From: DASXKD01 sp963734725
GTDB taxonomy: Bacteria; Actinomycetota; Actinomycetes; Streptosporangiales; Streptosporangiaceae
Length of the DNA: 64,000 nt
Direction: 5' to 3'
Assembly: GCA_963734725.1 (NCBI GenBank)
Contig: CAVTIX010000029.1
Span: forward strand, 149,263 to 213,262
Shown: positions 1 to 8,047 of the stretch, in pieces
Numbering within the stretch: position 1 is the first letter of the stretch
Layout: every line of letters begins with the position of its first letter
The notes under the pieces: model-generated
The model's database searches: none
What the model was told of the DNA's origin: nothing
What the model saw: only the letters and a program-made list of their open reading frames with translations
Translations under genes and position numbers: made by a program

Positions 1-174
1 AGTCAGCTCCCGGGCCTGGAACGGGCGCTTGAACGTCAGCCAGATCACGCTCGCCGCGAGCGCGAAGAGGTTGCCGGTCTGCCGCAGCGCCCCGGCGCCG
101 AAGAAGTTGACCTCTTGCCTGGTGACCGGCTCCGCCTCGGGCTGGCCGGTCTCCGGCTGCTGCTGGGTGGTCAC
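1..174 (-). CDS. MlaE/YrbE-type ABC transporter permease, 5' end only
   Basis: Only the first 58 codons are in the window; the gene runs off the left edge. The GTG start at 174 shares the four bases GTGA with the stop of the ATPase gene just upstream, so the two are translationally coupled. The visible protein has a hydrophilic Gln/Glu-rich leader, then FFGAGALRQTGNLFALAAS and WLTFKRPFQARE. This resembles the start of YrbE/MlaE permeases of Mce systems (lead-in to the first helix and the elbow helix). Known role of the family: membrane subunit of lipid or steroid importers working with Mce proteins. The assignment rests on context and a short N-terminus, so it is likely but not certain. Confidence 0.6.
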   Translation of the reverse strand, partial: MTTQQQPETGQPEAEPVTRQEVNFFGAGALRQTGNLFALAASVIWLTFKRPFQARELT

Positions 175-1307
175 CCGCCGCCTCCTGGCCAGTCCCGCGG
201 CCAGCGGCCGGGCTCGTCCTGCTCCTCCAGCACGGTGGTGTCCTCATCGGCCTGGAACTGCGCGGATTCCCCCTCCCCGGCCGGGTTCACGGCCTCGGCC
301 TGCGCCCGCGCGCGTTCCGGGTCGGCGCTCTGCGGGCCCGCCGCGCCGACTTCGCTGAGGATCGCCTGCTGCGCCGCGGCGGGCAGGCTGGGCAGCATCG
401 CCATCACCCGGTCCATCCGCCGCTGCACGGCCAGCCGGTCGGGCAAGCCGGGGCTTGGGACCAGTTGTGGCATGAGCGCGGGGGTGCCGACGTCGTCGGC
501 GCCACCGTTCCCCAGGGCCCGCTCCTGGGCCAGCGTGGCCTCGTCCTTCTCCTCGGACATGCCGATCGGCCCGAACCTGCGGCCGTTCACGAACTGTGTG
601 ATCACCGGATTGTCGCTGGTGAGGAGGACCTCGCGCGGGCCGAACATGACCAGGTTGCCGCGGAACAGCATGCCGAGGTTGTCCGGGACGGTCCGCGCGA
701 TCTGGATGTCGTGCGTGACGATCAGGATGGTCGCATCTATTTCCGCGTTCAGGTCGATCAGCAGCTGGGACAGGTAGGCGGTGCGCACCGGGTCGAGGCC
801 GGAGTCAGGCTCGTCGCAGAGGATGATCTGGGGGTCGAGCACCAGGGCCCGGGCCAGCCCGGCGCGCTTGCGCATCCCGCCGGAGATCTCGCCCGGGTAC
901 TTGGCGTCCTCCCCGGACAGGCCCACCATCTCCATCTTCTCGTGCACGATCTGCCGGATCTCCGTCTCGGTCTGCTTGGTGTGCTCGCGCAGCGGGAACG
1001 CGATGTTGTCGTAGAGGTTCAGCGAGCCGAACAGCGCGCCGTCCTGGAACATCACCCCGAACAGCTTGCGCGCCTGGTAGAGCTGGCGCTCGGAGCAATG
1101 GACGGTGTCGATCCCGTCCACCATGACCCGGCCCCGGTCCGGCTTGATCAGCCCGACCAGCGACTTGAGGAACACCGTCTTGCCGGTGCCGGAGGGCCCG
1201 AGCATGACGCTCACCTCGCCGGGGGGCAGGGACAGTGAGACATCGCGCCACACCACGTGGCGCCCGAAGGACTTCGTCAGCCCTTCCACGATCACTTCGA
1301 TGCCCAT
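171..1307 (-). CDS. Mce/Mla-type ABC transporter ATP-binding protein
   Basis: A 378-residue ATPase of an ABC importer of the MlaF/MceG (Mkl) type. Visible motifs are Walker A GPSGTGKT (about residue 38), Q-loop MFQDGALF, signature SGGMRKR, Walker B ILCDEPDSGLDP and the switch His in VTHD. The SGGMRKR signature and DEPDSGLDP box are typical of Mla/Mce ATPases. A C-terminal extension of about 120 residues, acidic and Ala/Pro-rich, follows the ATPase domain, as in actinobacterial MceG proteins. The start at 1307 is preferred over an in-frame ATG at 1334 because GGGGAGGTGAG lies just upstream of it. The gene is coupled by a 4-base overlap to the permease gene. Predicted role: energising lipid import at the cytoplasmic membrane. 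Confidence 0.88.
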   Translation of the reverse strand: MGIEVIVEGLTKSFGRHVVWRDVSLSLPPGEVSVMLGPSGTGKTVFLKSLVGLIKPDRGRVMVDGIDTVHCSERQLYQARKLFGVMFQDGALFGSLNLYDNIAFPLREHTKQTETEIRQIVHEKMEMVGLSGEDAKYPGEISGGMRKRAGLARALVLDPQIILCDEPDSGLDPVRTAYLSQLLIDLNAEIDATILIVTHDIQIARTVPDNLGMLFRGNLVMFGPREVLLTSDNPVITQFVNGRRFGPIGMSEEKDEATLAQERALGNGGADDVGTPALMPQLVPSPGLPDRLAVQRRMDRVMAMLPSLPAAAQQAILSEVGAAGPQSADPERARAQAEAVNPAGEGESAQFQADEDTTVLEEQDEPGRWPRDWPGGGG

Positions 1308-1719
1308 CTCACCTCCCCGGGCTCGCTGAGCCACGCCACCCTACCCCGGCCATGCTGTTCTGTTGCTGGCCTACGCCGCACTTGTGACCTCAGTGAGGCT
1401 GGGCTGTGGCTCGTGGCTGGTTCGCAGCTAGCGCGGCTACGGGGGCACGCACGTAGCCGGGGGAGGGGGTCACAGTAACCATCGGCCCGGCGGCAGGAAC
1501 GCTGGAAATGCTCCCGGACCGGTCCCGGATATCGAAGCATCTCGCGGAATGAATCTGCCTATGCCTTCGCGTGCTACACGGCGAAACGCTTGGCCGAGCC
1601 CCGATCGACGGTGCGAATCCTGATTATTACTGGCCGGTAGCCTAACGCCAGGCTACATACCCGTCAAGGGAACCGCAGGATGGCTGCTACTGGCTGGTGC
1701 CTCGGCAGCCGGAAGATCC
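1308..1719. other. Intergenic region without a recognisable gene
   Basis: About 410 bases between the ATPase start and the terminator of the next gene. I see no supported coding sequence. It must hold the promoter of the Mce ABC genes, but no convincing -35/-10 pair stands out. Two small inverted repeats are visible: CGGCTACG/CGTAGCCG at 1434-1459 and GTAGCC/GGCTAC at 1637-1656. Base composition is less GC-rich around 1610-1640. Confidence 0.4.
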
Positions 1720-1746
1720 GGGGGGCCGGGCATCCGCCGGCCCCCC
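1720..1746 (-). terminator. Stem-loop terminator of the small secreted-protein gene
   Basis: A perfect 10-bp GC stem (GGGGGGCCGG at 1720-1729 with CCGGCCCCCC at 1737-1746) closes a 7-base loop. It lies 30 bases beyond the stop codon of the minus-strand gene ending at 1777. There is no strong T-run, as is common for actinobacterial terminators. Confidence 0.6.
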
Positions 1747-1776
1747 GGCGGGGCGGCAGCAAGAGTGGGCGGACCG

Positions 1777-2409
1777 TTACCCGATTTTCGCCTTGCCGAG
1801 CGTGAGCGTGATGGTGTTGCCCGGGCCGGTCAGGGTCGCGTTGATCAGCGGCGTAACCAGCCCGCAGTGGGCGAACTGCGGGATCGAGTAGGCGCCCGCG
1901 AGGTTGCCGCCCTTCAGGATGTTGAAGCCGGGCTGACTGGCTACCTGAATCACGGCCGGGGCTGAGCTTTCGCAGGATGGGCCGACTGGGATGGGGAGCC
2001 CAGCGACCGAAAGGCTGACGATCTGAAAAGTGATGTGTGAGGTAGTGGTGACGGCGCCGGTGTTGGTGTTGACCTTGCCCGTGGTCGGGCCGTTGTTGAT
2101 AAAACGCGTGGTTGCGGTGACCGGGATGAGCCCGAACTGCTTGAACGTCAGCGTGGCGTCCGGCATGGTCAGCGCCGCGGTGATCTTCCCCGTGCCCAGG
2201 TTGACGTTCGCGGCCAGCTTTCCTGGGCCAAGCGGCAGCGTGGCGTTCGGAGCCTTGAGGAACGTGCTGCCAGTGACCTTGTACGTGGCGTGAATGCTGG
2301 CCGTAGCTGACGCTGGCGCGGCGGTGACGGCCACGGTGAAGGCGGTAGCCAGCCCGGCGACGGTGACTGCCGTGGCTGCGGGGATTCGGCGGGACCCAGC
2401 CAGTCTCAT
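1777..2409 (-). CDS. Secreted protein of unknown function, related to its upstream neighbour
   Basis: 210 residues with a clear Sec signal peptide: basic start MRLAGSRR, hydrophobic core AVTVAGLATAFTVAV, cleavage near APASATA. The mature part is rich in Thr, Ala, Gly and Asn with short beta-like stretches, and has two Cys (PSCES, AHCGL) that could form a disulfide. The C-terminal pattern (GLPIPVG..C, then IPQFAHC..LVTPLINATLTGPGN) matches the end of the 488-residue secreted protein encoded just upstream (GVPLTVGSHC, IPPFKGC, DPIFDATVSGPGN), so the two are diverged paralogues. AAGGAAGG precedes the ATG. No function is known to me; a cell-surface role is inferred from export. Confidence 0.75.
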   Translation of the reverse strand: MRLAGSRRIPAATAVTVAGLATAFTVAVTAAPASATASIHATYKVTGSTFLKAPNATLPLGPGKLAANVNLGTGKITAALTMPDATLTFKQFGLIPVTATTRFINNGPTTGKVNTNTGAVTTTSHITFQIVSLSVAGLPIPVGPSCESSAPAVIQVASQPGFNILKGGNLAGAYSIPQFAHCGLVTPLINATLTGPGNTITLTLGKAKIG

Positions 2410-2580
2410 CTGTGCCTTCCTTCAGACGGGGAGACTTCCTGAACCGTCAAGATCGATACGGTCAGCCCGGGACGACGTTGACTGCAATGCTCTGCATCCC
2501 CATGATCCGCTTTCCTTATTGGGTGCATGGGGTACGCCGGTTACGCTGCGCAGCCAGGCTGACCAGGACATGGACGTCGA

Positions 2581-2622
2581 GCACGTTACTCAGAAGTAGG
2601 CTACTACTCAGTAACATCGTGC
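2581..2622 (-). terminator. Compound inverted repeat between two secreted-protein genes
   Basis: GCACGTTACT (2581-2590) can pair with AGTAAC...GTGC (2610-2622), and inside it AGTAG pairs with CTACT. The structure lies about 50 bases beyond the stop of the 488-residue secreted protein and upstream of the next gene on the same strand. It may act as a terminator or as a leader structure; there is no T-run. Confidence 0.35.
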
Positions 2623-2670
2623 ACAAGAGCTCTGGGCGACGGCTATCAGCTGGCCCGCGCCGGGCGATTG

Positions 2671-4137
2671 TCAGTGCTTCGGGATCGGTTTGGCTGGCGG
2701 GCATCCACTGTGAGTCTGCGGGGTGCAGACCAGGGCTTGAGTGACCTTGACAAAGTTACCCGGGCCGGACACGGTGGCGTCGAAAATGGGGTCGAGTTTC
2801 TCGGCGCCGTCGCTGCACCCCTTGAACGGCGGGATCGTAACCGTGCCAGTGAGCACACCCTTGATAAGGCTGACATTGTACGCGGGTGGTATCCCAGTGA
2901 GCACGAGGTTGAAGGGGGTGGCCGTCTGGCAATGAGATCCGACAGTCAATGGCACCCCATTCACGTCCACGTTAGAGATGCGGAGTGATACGCGCCCGAA
3001 GAACAGTGCCACATTTTTTGGCGGAGGATTCGGGCAGTTTTTCGTGGGCGCGCACGATATCAGGGCCAGGTTGAGCGACCCGATCTCTGATATTTGTATC
3101 GTCGCGGAGACGGGCACGAACCCGAACGCCAGAAGCGTGGCTCTGGCCGGGGGAAGCACGGCCCGTCCGTGATACTGGAATTGGCCGGCCACGTTCTGCT
3201 GGAAGTAAGAAAACTCATTAGTGAACTTGGTGTATGTCGTCAGCCCTAGCTTCAGGTCGGTGAGACCAGGACCTACGAGCGCGGCCTCATTGAGTTTTCG
3301 CGCGTTTGTGAATCCGGCCGCGTAGGCACACCCTGGCTGCGACTGGTGAGAGGCTACCGACCCCGGCGGAGGCTTCGGCAGCGGAAAGCGCGGATTCAGT
3401 TTCAGGCCGCTGGGAAACGGGAGGCATTTCGCGGGGTTGTCTACTGACGGTTTGCCTGCCGGGGAGGCGGGCGCCCTCGCCGGTACTGACCCGGCCATAG
3501 CGATCCTGGCGAGGGTCGTGTCCTGGCCAGCACGGGGGACACACGCGGCCTGCACGCTCGATGGGCTCGCCTGGCGACTGTTCGCCGTGCGCGCGGTGAA
3601 CAGCAGCGACAGGCCGCCGGCGGTGACGGTGACCTCACCGGCGGCGGCCGTGACCGGGGGGGCAGGGCCGGACGCGCTGAGCGTCAGGGGCTCGCTCCGC
3701 GAGATGGCCGTGACCGGTGAGCTAAGGTTCCGCCAGATCGCGGCCCCCTGCCTCGTTTCCTCGGTGACCTTTGTGTTCAGGCTCGCGGTCAGCGTCACCG
3801 CGGTGGCGTTCTGCCGGGCCAGGTCAGCGACCGCAGCCTGTGGCAGGGTGACGGCGATCCCGGTTCCGGTCGGCTGGACCGGCTGGCCTGCCGTCCCAAC
3901 CGCCGGAAAGGTGGCGGTGACCAGCGCGCTCACCGGCCGCGACGCCGAGGGAAACGTGCAGGTGTAGCCCAGTCGCAGGCTGATAGTTTGCTGGCCTGCC
4001 GCCGCCGACCCGCCGGTCACCCCGGCCGCGACGATCACAACCGTGACGGCCACGACCCGGAAGGCAGCGCGCGGCGTCGGCCGTGCCAAAGCGGCAAGCC
4101 GCATCCGCGCAGGCCAGCCTGCCGTGCGCATCCGCAT
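2671..4137 (-). CDS. Large secreted protein with DUF6801-like N-terminal domain
   Basis: 488 residues with a signal peptide or signal anchor (RVVAVTVVIVAAGVTGGSAAAG). Mature residues from about 55 start LRLGYTCTFPSASRPVSALV, continue as a beta-rich Cys-containing domain and include VQPTGTGIAVTLPQA. This is the layout of actinobacterial DUF6801 secreted proteins. A Pro-rich linker (LPKPPPGS, about residue 255) leads to a C-terminal domain sharing the GVPLTVGSHC/IPPFKGC/SGPGN pattern with the smaller secreted protein downstream. The ATG is preceded by AAGGGAG. Likely a cell-envelope or spore-surface protein by analogy; no enzymatic motif is visible. Confidence 0.72.
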   Translation of the reverse strand: MRMRTAGWPARMRLAALARPTPRAAFRVVAVTVVIVAAGVTGGSAAAGQQTISLRLGYTCTFPSASRPVSALVTATFPAVGTAGQPVQPTGTGIAVTLPQAAVADLARQNATAVTLTASLNTKVTEETRQGAAIWRNLSSPVTAISRSEPLTLSASGPAPPVTAAAGEVTVTAGGLSLLFTARTANSRQASPSSVQAACVPRAGQDTTLARIAMAGSVPARAPASPAGKPSVDNPAKCLPFPSGLKLNPRFPLPKPPPGSVASHQSQPGCAYAAGFTNARKLNEAALVGPGLTDLKLGLTTYTKFTNEFSYFQQNVAGQFQYHGRAVLPPARATLLAFGFVPVSATIQISEIGSLNLALISCAPTKNCPNPPPKNVALFFGRVSLRISNVDVNGVPLTVGSHCQTATPFNLVLTGIPPAYNVSLIKGVLTGTVTIPPFKGCSDGAEKLDPIFDATVSGPGNFVKVTQALVCTPQTHSGCPPAKPIPKH

Positions 4138-4215
4138 CGTGATCCGCTCCCTTGCCTGATCGGCGCGGCCGGCGTCCCCGGGGCATCACATGCTACTGCT
4201 TTGGCCGGCGGACGG

Positions 4216-4250
4216 GCCGCCCCGGGACCCGCGCGGGATCCCGGGGCGGC
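4216..4250 (-). terminator. Strong stem-loop terminator
   Basis: Perfect 12-bp stem: GCCGCCCCGGGA at 4216-4227 with TCCCGGGGCGGC at 4239-4250. The loop can close further through CCC/GGG. It lies 45 bases beyond the stop of the minus-strand gene ending at 4295 and upstream of the 4137 gene start, separating the two units. Confidence 0.7.
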
Positions 4251-4294
4251 GAGCGTCATCAGCCCGTCCTTGGGTACGAGGGCTGCGCTTTGGG

Positions 4295-4930
4295 TCAGGG
4301 ACTGGTGATGGTCTGCTTCGGGGTGACCGTACCGCTGCCCGAGGCCTGCTGGACATCACCGTTGCTGATCAGTCCGAAGCAGCCGTTGACGGCATAGGAG
4401 TGCAGATTGCCGCCTGTCGCCAGGAGCGAGATCTTCCCGGTGGAATTGGTGTAGGTGATCTTGGTCGTACCGTTGTTCTTGCCGGCTCTCGTCCCGTCGA
4501 GTGTCGCGCTGCACCCGGTGGCCTTGGCCACGAGATCGATGCCTGAGATCGAGCCGGTGGTCACGCCACTCTTGAACGATGTGGCGTTCAGTTTCCAGGG
4601 CAGGCCGTGAGTGGTCACCGTGACCGAGATCGTCGCGATCTTGCAGTTTTTGAAGGATGCCGTCTTTATCGTGGCGATGCCGGTGCCAGACAGACCGCTG
4701 CCCTTCTTCAGCGTGCCAGACATCTTGACCGCGCTGCACTTGGCCACCGTATGGGCCGGATTCGTCGCGTCCTTCACCTGGGCCGATCCCGAGAAGCTGA
4801 AGGTGCCGCCTGGCTTGACCGTCCAGGTGGCGTTCACCGCGAGGGCCGCACCGGCGCTCGCGCCGATCAGCAGGGCCGCCGCGGCGCCTGTGAGTACCAT
4901 GTTCCTAGTGAGCCGTGTCCGAATCGTCAT
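4295..4930 (-). CDS. Secreted protein of unknown function
   Basis: 211 residues with a textbook signal peptide (MTIRTRLTRNMVLTGAAAAL, then LIGASAGAALAV, cleavage after ALA). The mature chain starts NATWTVKPGGTFSFSGSAQV and is rich in Thr, Ser, Lys and Gly in alternating beta-strand patterns. Four Cys (AKCSA, FKNCK, ATGCS, NGCFG) suggest two disulfides. No catalytic motif is recognised. AGAGGG lies upstream of the ATG. It sits beside two other secreted-protein genes on the same strand but has its own terminator, so it is probably a separate transcript. Confidence 0.75.
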   Translation of the reverse strand: MTIRTRLTRNMVLTGAAAALLIGASAGAALAVNATWTVKPGGTFSFSGSAQVKDATNPAHTVAKCSAVKMSGTLKKGSGLSGTGIATIKTASFKNCKIATISVTVTTHGLPWKLNATSFKSGVTTGSISGIDLVAKATGCSATLDGTRAGKNNGTTKITYTNSTGKISLLATGGNLHSYAVNGCFGLISNGDVQQASGSGTVTPKQTITSP

Positions 4931-5134
4931 AAATCCCTCTTTCCTTGATCGGTCTGCCTGACCCCGCCCGGCGATCAGGATGCCTTACGTTCGGAAGTGG
5001 TCAGGCCCGCCCGTAGGCTACCGGCGAGTACGTTACCGGGACGTAACATGGCGCGCAAGAGGCATGCATGCACAAACCCGGACGATCTTGCAGTTCTCCG
5101 GCATGGGGAAATGATCACTGTCTAGTATTCCAGT

Positions 5135-6054
5135 ATGTTTAGTAGCGAATCGGCCGAGGGCCGAGGATCGGCGCTCCTGGCGCTCCTGCCGCGCCCCGAT
5201 GAGTCCACCGTTGTGATCGCGCCACCGGGCGCCGGCCTGGGCTACTGGGCCGGCGCCCGAGCGCCGCCGTGGGCGACGACGGGATCTATCTCGCCTACCG
5301 GCTGCGCCGTCCGATCGGCGCCGGCCGGGGGTACGCGATCGCGGTGGCGCGGTCGGCCGACGGGGTCGGTTTCGAGACGCTCACCACCATCAGGCGCGAA
5401 CAGGTCCGCGCGGAGTCCCTGGAGCGGCCGGAACTGGTGCGGGACCGCTCCGGCCGGTGGCGGCTGTACCTGAGCTGCGCCACACAAGGCACCAAGCACT
5501 GGCGGATCGAGCTGCTGGAGGCGGCACACCCGGCGGAGTTCGACCCCGGCCGGCGCGCGGTGGTGCTCCCCGGGGATGCGCAGACCGGCGTCAAGGACCC
5601 GGTGATCAGGCTGAACGGCGCCTGGCAGCTCTGGGCGTGCTGCCATCCGCTGGCCGACCCCGCCGCCGCGGACCAGATGGTGAGCTGTTATGCGACGAGT
5701 CCCGATGGGCTCGACTGGACCTGGCATGGCACCGCGCTGGCTGGCCGGCCCGGTCACTGGGACGCGCGGGGCGCCCGGATCAGCGCGGTCTGGCAGGACG
5801 GCGATTCGATGGTCGCGTTCTACGACGGCCGGGCCAGCGTGGCGGAGAATTATGAGGAGCGCACCGGGATCGCGGCAGGGCCCGGGCCTACCGCGCTGAG
5901 GGCGCTGGGCGCGGTCCCGGCGGCCGAGTCGCCCCATGCCGGGCGGGGGCTTCGCTACCTGGACATCCTGCAGCTTCCCGGCGGCCGCCGCCGCCTCTAC
6001 TACGAGATGGCCCGCCCGGACGGCGCCCACGAGCTGCGCACCGAGCTGCGCTAG
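5135..6054 (+). pseudogene. GH43-like five-bladed beta-propeller protein, split by a 1-base frameshift
   Basis: Two overlapping frames together encode one protein. The first (ATG 5135) gives FSSESAEGRGSALLALLPRP, then IAPPGAGLGYWAGA. The second continues from about 5262 with SAAVGDDGIYLAYRLRRPIG and runs to 6054. The join is at 5256-5258, where CCC would have to be CCCC to read GAPSAAVG. The rest has RSADGVGFET, LERPELVRD, KDPVIR and FYDGR blade motifs typical of GH43-like or glycan phosphorylase-like proteins in actinomycetes. Without correction, the longest product starts at GTG 5269 (261 residues) and lacks the first blade. A TAGTAT -10-like box at 5123-5128 suggests a leaderless start at 5135. 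The cause may be true decay or a sequence error in a C-run. Confidence 0.7.
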
Positions 6055-7037
6055 CGGGGCTGGCCGTTGCGCGCCTGCGACTGCCCGGCCGGCCTGGCGC
6101 CCACCAGCCCGCCAGAGCGCTCCCTGGGCTGCAGCCAGTCGCCGAAGTAGGCGCCGGTGACGTGCTCGAGCCGCCTGATGTCGTCCTCGAAGTAAGGCAG
6201 CACGGCCTGGCGCTGCGCCCAGGACAGCGGCTGGCGCTGGCTCGCATTCTGCTGCAAGAAGCGCTCCAGCGGCCGGGAGAGCCCGGCGCTCAGCGGGCCC
6301 GGAAGGCGCCGCCCGGCCGCGGCGGCGCCCCGCGCCAGCCTGGCCACCGTCCGGTGGGTCAGCGAACCGCTCGGGTGCGCGGTGACGTTCTCTCTCGGCA
6401 CGTGGGCGATGATCCCCTGGCGCACGCCGAGGAACTCGCAGATGTCGTCGAGCGCCGCCGCTGGTGCGTCCAGCAGCGTCCGGTAGCGTAGGATGCACAC
6501 CTGCTCCCGGGGGAACCGCAGGAGCAGGTGGTCCAACTGCTCGGCGTATCGGCCGAGCCGCGTGTAGTGCCAGAACGGGGCCCACCCGGCCGCGACCCTG
6601 GCGTCCTCCTCGGCGCAGGCGCGGACGAAGTCGCCGACCGGCTCCAGCCCGGCCGACCACAGGTGGGTCCAGTTCGAATGCGCCCGCTCGACCGGGTCCC
6701 GCAGGATCACGATCATCTTGACCCGCGGGATCAGCTCGCCGATGCGACGTTGCGCGTCGCGGTCATACAGATAAAAAGGTGTCAACTCGCCGCGCAGGGC
6801 GCCTGCCGGGGCGTCGGCGAACAGCGCCTCGTAGTCGGCGCGCCGCCAGACGTGCTCCCGGTAGGTCTGCACGTCGCCCGGCCCGCCGCCGCGGTCCGGC
6901 GGCGGCCCGTCGGTGAGGAAGAACTTCGGTTCCTTGATGGCCGACATGTACAGGCCCGGGTGAGCGGCCAGGGCGGCATGCAGTGCGGTGGTGCCTGCCT
7001 TGGGGGCACCGATCACCAGGAAATCCGGCAAGGCCAT
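6051..7037 (-). CDS. PAPS-dependent sulfotransferase family protein
   Basis: 328 residues; transfers sulfate from PAPS to a hydroxyl or amine on a small molecule or glycan. The 5'-phosphosulfate loop is at the N-terminus (FLVIGAPKAGTTALHAAL, residues 6-23). The 3'-phosphate binding motif is VILRDPVERAHSNWTHLW near residue 110. YRTLLDAPAAALDDICEFLG matches the C-terminal half of Sulfotransfer_1/3 proteins. AGGAGGG precedes the ATG. The last codons overlap the convergent GH43-like gene by four bases. An AT-rich stretch (7078-7105) upstream probably holds the promoter. The acceptor substrate cannot be told. Confidence 0.85.
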   Translation of the reverse strand: MALPDFLVIGAPKAGTTALHAALAAHPGLYMSAIKEPKFFLTDGPPPDRGGGPGDVQTYREHVWRRADYEALFADAPAGALRGELTPFYLYDRDAQRRIGELIPRVKMIVILRDPVERAHSNWTHLWSAGLEPVGDFVRACAEEDARVAAGWAPFWHYTRLGRYAEQLDHLLLRFPREQVCILRYRTLLDAPAAALDDICEFLGVRQGIIAHVPRENVTAHPSGSLTHRTVARLARGAAAAGRRLPGPLSAGLSRPLERFLQQNASQRQPLSWAQRQAVLPYFEDDIRRLEHVTGAYFGDWLQPRERSGGLVGARPAGQSQARNGQPR

Positions 7038-7216
7038 GGCAGGACCCTCCTCGGCTCGACGGCGCGTATATCTCGACTATTCCGACTTAATTTATAGAAT
7101 ATAGAGGGCACCGGTAAGCGTCAATCCATGCCCGAGCAGGACCGATCGAACCCGGTCCGGAATGTGATCGCGGTCACGTTCGCCCGGGGTGCGGGCGTCG
7201 TGTTCCCCTGGAGGTA

Positions 7217-8047
7217 CTACAGCCGGGCGGGTAGCTCGGAGGTCCACATGACCAGGCGGGTGCGGTCACCGCGGAACAGGTCACGGGCGAACTCCACCGG
7301 CGTGCCCTCGTCGGTGTACGCGGTCCGCTCCACCAGCATGAGGGCCGCGCCCTCCTTCACCTCCAGCGCCTCCGCCTCGCGGACTCCGGCGGTGACCGGC
7401 TCCAGGCTTTCCCTGGCCCGGCTTGGCCGCTGCCCGTAGTTGGCCTCGAGCAGTTCGTAGAGCGATCCGTCCAGACGGCAATCCAGCATGCCGGGGAAGA
7501 TGGCGGCGGGGAACAGGGAACGCTCCAGGGCGATGGGCCTGCCGTCGCCGAGGCGGACCCGCCGCACCTCATACAACGGCGAGCCCTCGGCCACCTCCAG
7601 CGCCGCGGCGGCCACCGGGCCGGCCGGCCGCTCGGTGGCGGACAGCACCCGGGCGCCGGCCACCATGCCTTGCCGGCGCAGTTGCTCGGAGAAGCCGGCC
7701 AGCGTGGTGAGGTCCTGCTCCAGCTTGGACTCCGCGACGAAGGTGCCGCCGCGGCGCCCGACCGTGCGGGTCACCAGGCCGCGCCTGGCGAGGTTGGCCA
7801 GGGCGTGCCGCAGCGTCATCCGGCTCACCTCGAGCCAGGCGGCAAGGTCCTGCTCGGTGGGCATCCGGTCGCCGGGCGCCAGCCGGCCCACGGAGATCAG
7901 TTCTGCCAGCCAGTCCTCGATCTGGGCGTGCACCGTGGTTCCCGGGGCGCGGGAGATCGGCGGCGGCGCCGGCCCGAAGACCTGCGAGGCCGCGGGCGCC
8001 GGGTGGGACCAGGGCGGAGACGGCATGCTCAGGCCAGCCGCGCTCAT
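7217..8047 (-). CDS. GntR-family regulator with UTRA effector domain (HutC type)
   Basis: 276 residues. The winged helix covers about 30-105 (TEQDLAAWLEVSRMTLRHAL, then RRGLVTRTVGRRGGTFVAE). The UTRA domain follows (GSPLYEVRRVRLGDGRPIALE, ESLEPVTAGVREAEALEVKE, LMLVERTAYTDEGTPVEFAR). HutC-type regulators bind small ligands in UTRA and usually control adjacent transport and catabolism genes. The ATG at 8047 shares ATGA with the stop of the permease gene, so regulator and permease are co-translated; a longer reading upstream would merely overlap the permease. Two GTCTAGAC palindromes at 9689 and 9729 fit the GTxTAxAC core used by this subfamily and are the probable operators. Confidence 0.9.
   Translation of the reverse strand: MSAAGLSMPSPPWSHPAPAASQVFGPAPPPISRAPGTTVHAQIEDWLAELISVGRLAPGDRMPTEQDLAAWLEVSRMTLRHALANLARRGLVTRTVGRRGGTFVAESKLEQDLTTLAGFSEQLRRQGMVAGARVLSATERPAGPVAAAALEVAEGSPLYEVRRVRLGDGRPIALERSLFPAAIFPGMLDCRLDGSLYELLEANYGQRPSRARESLEPVTAGVREAEALEVKEGAALMLVERTAYTDEGTPVEFARDLFRGDRTRLVMWTSELPARL

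Noticed and set aside
5028..5048. GTTAC/GTAAC inverted repeat upstream of the secreted-protein gene
   Set aside because: Only five base pairs; too short to call an operator without a known regulator.
5242..6660. A 472-codon minus frame across the GH43-like and sulfotransferase genes
   Set aside because: Arg/Ala/Gly-only composition, crosses two supported genes, no motif.
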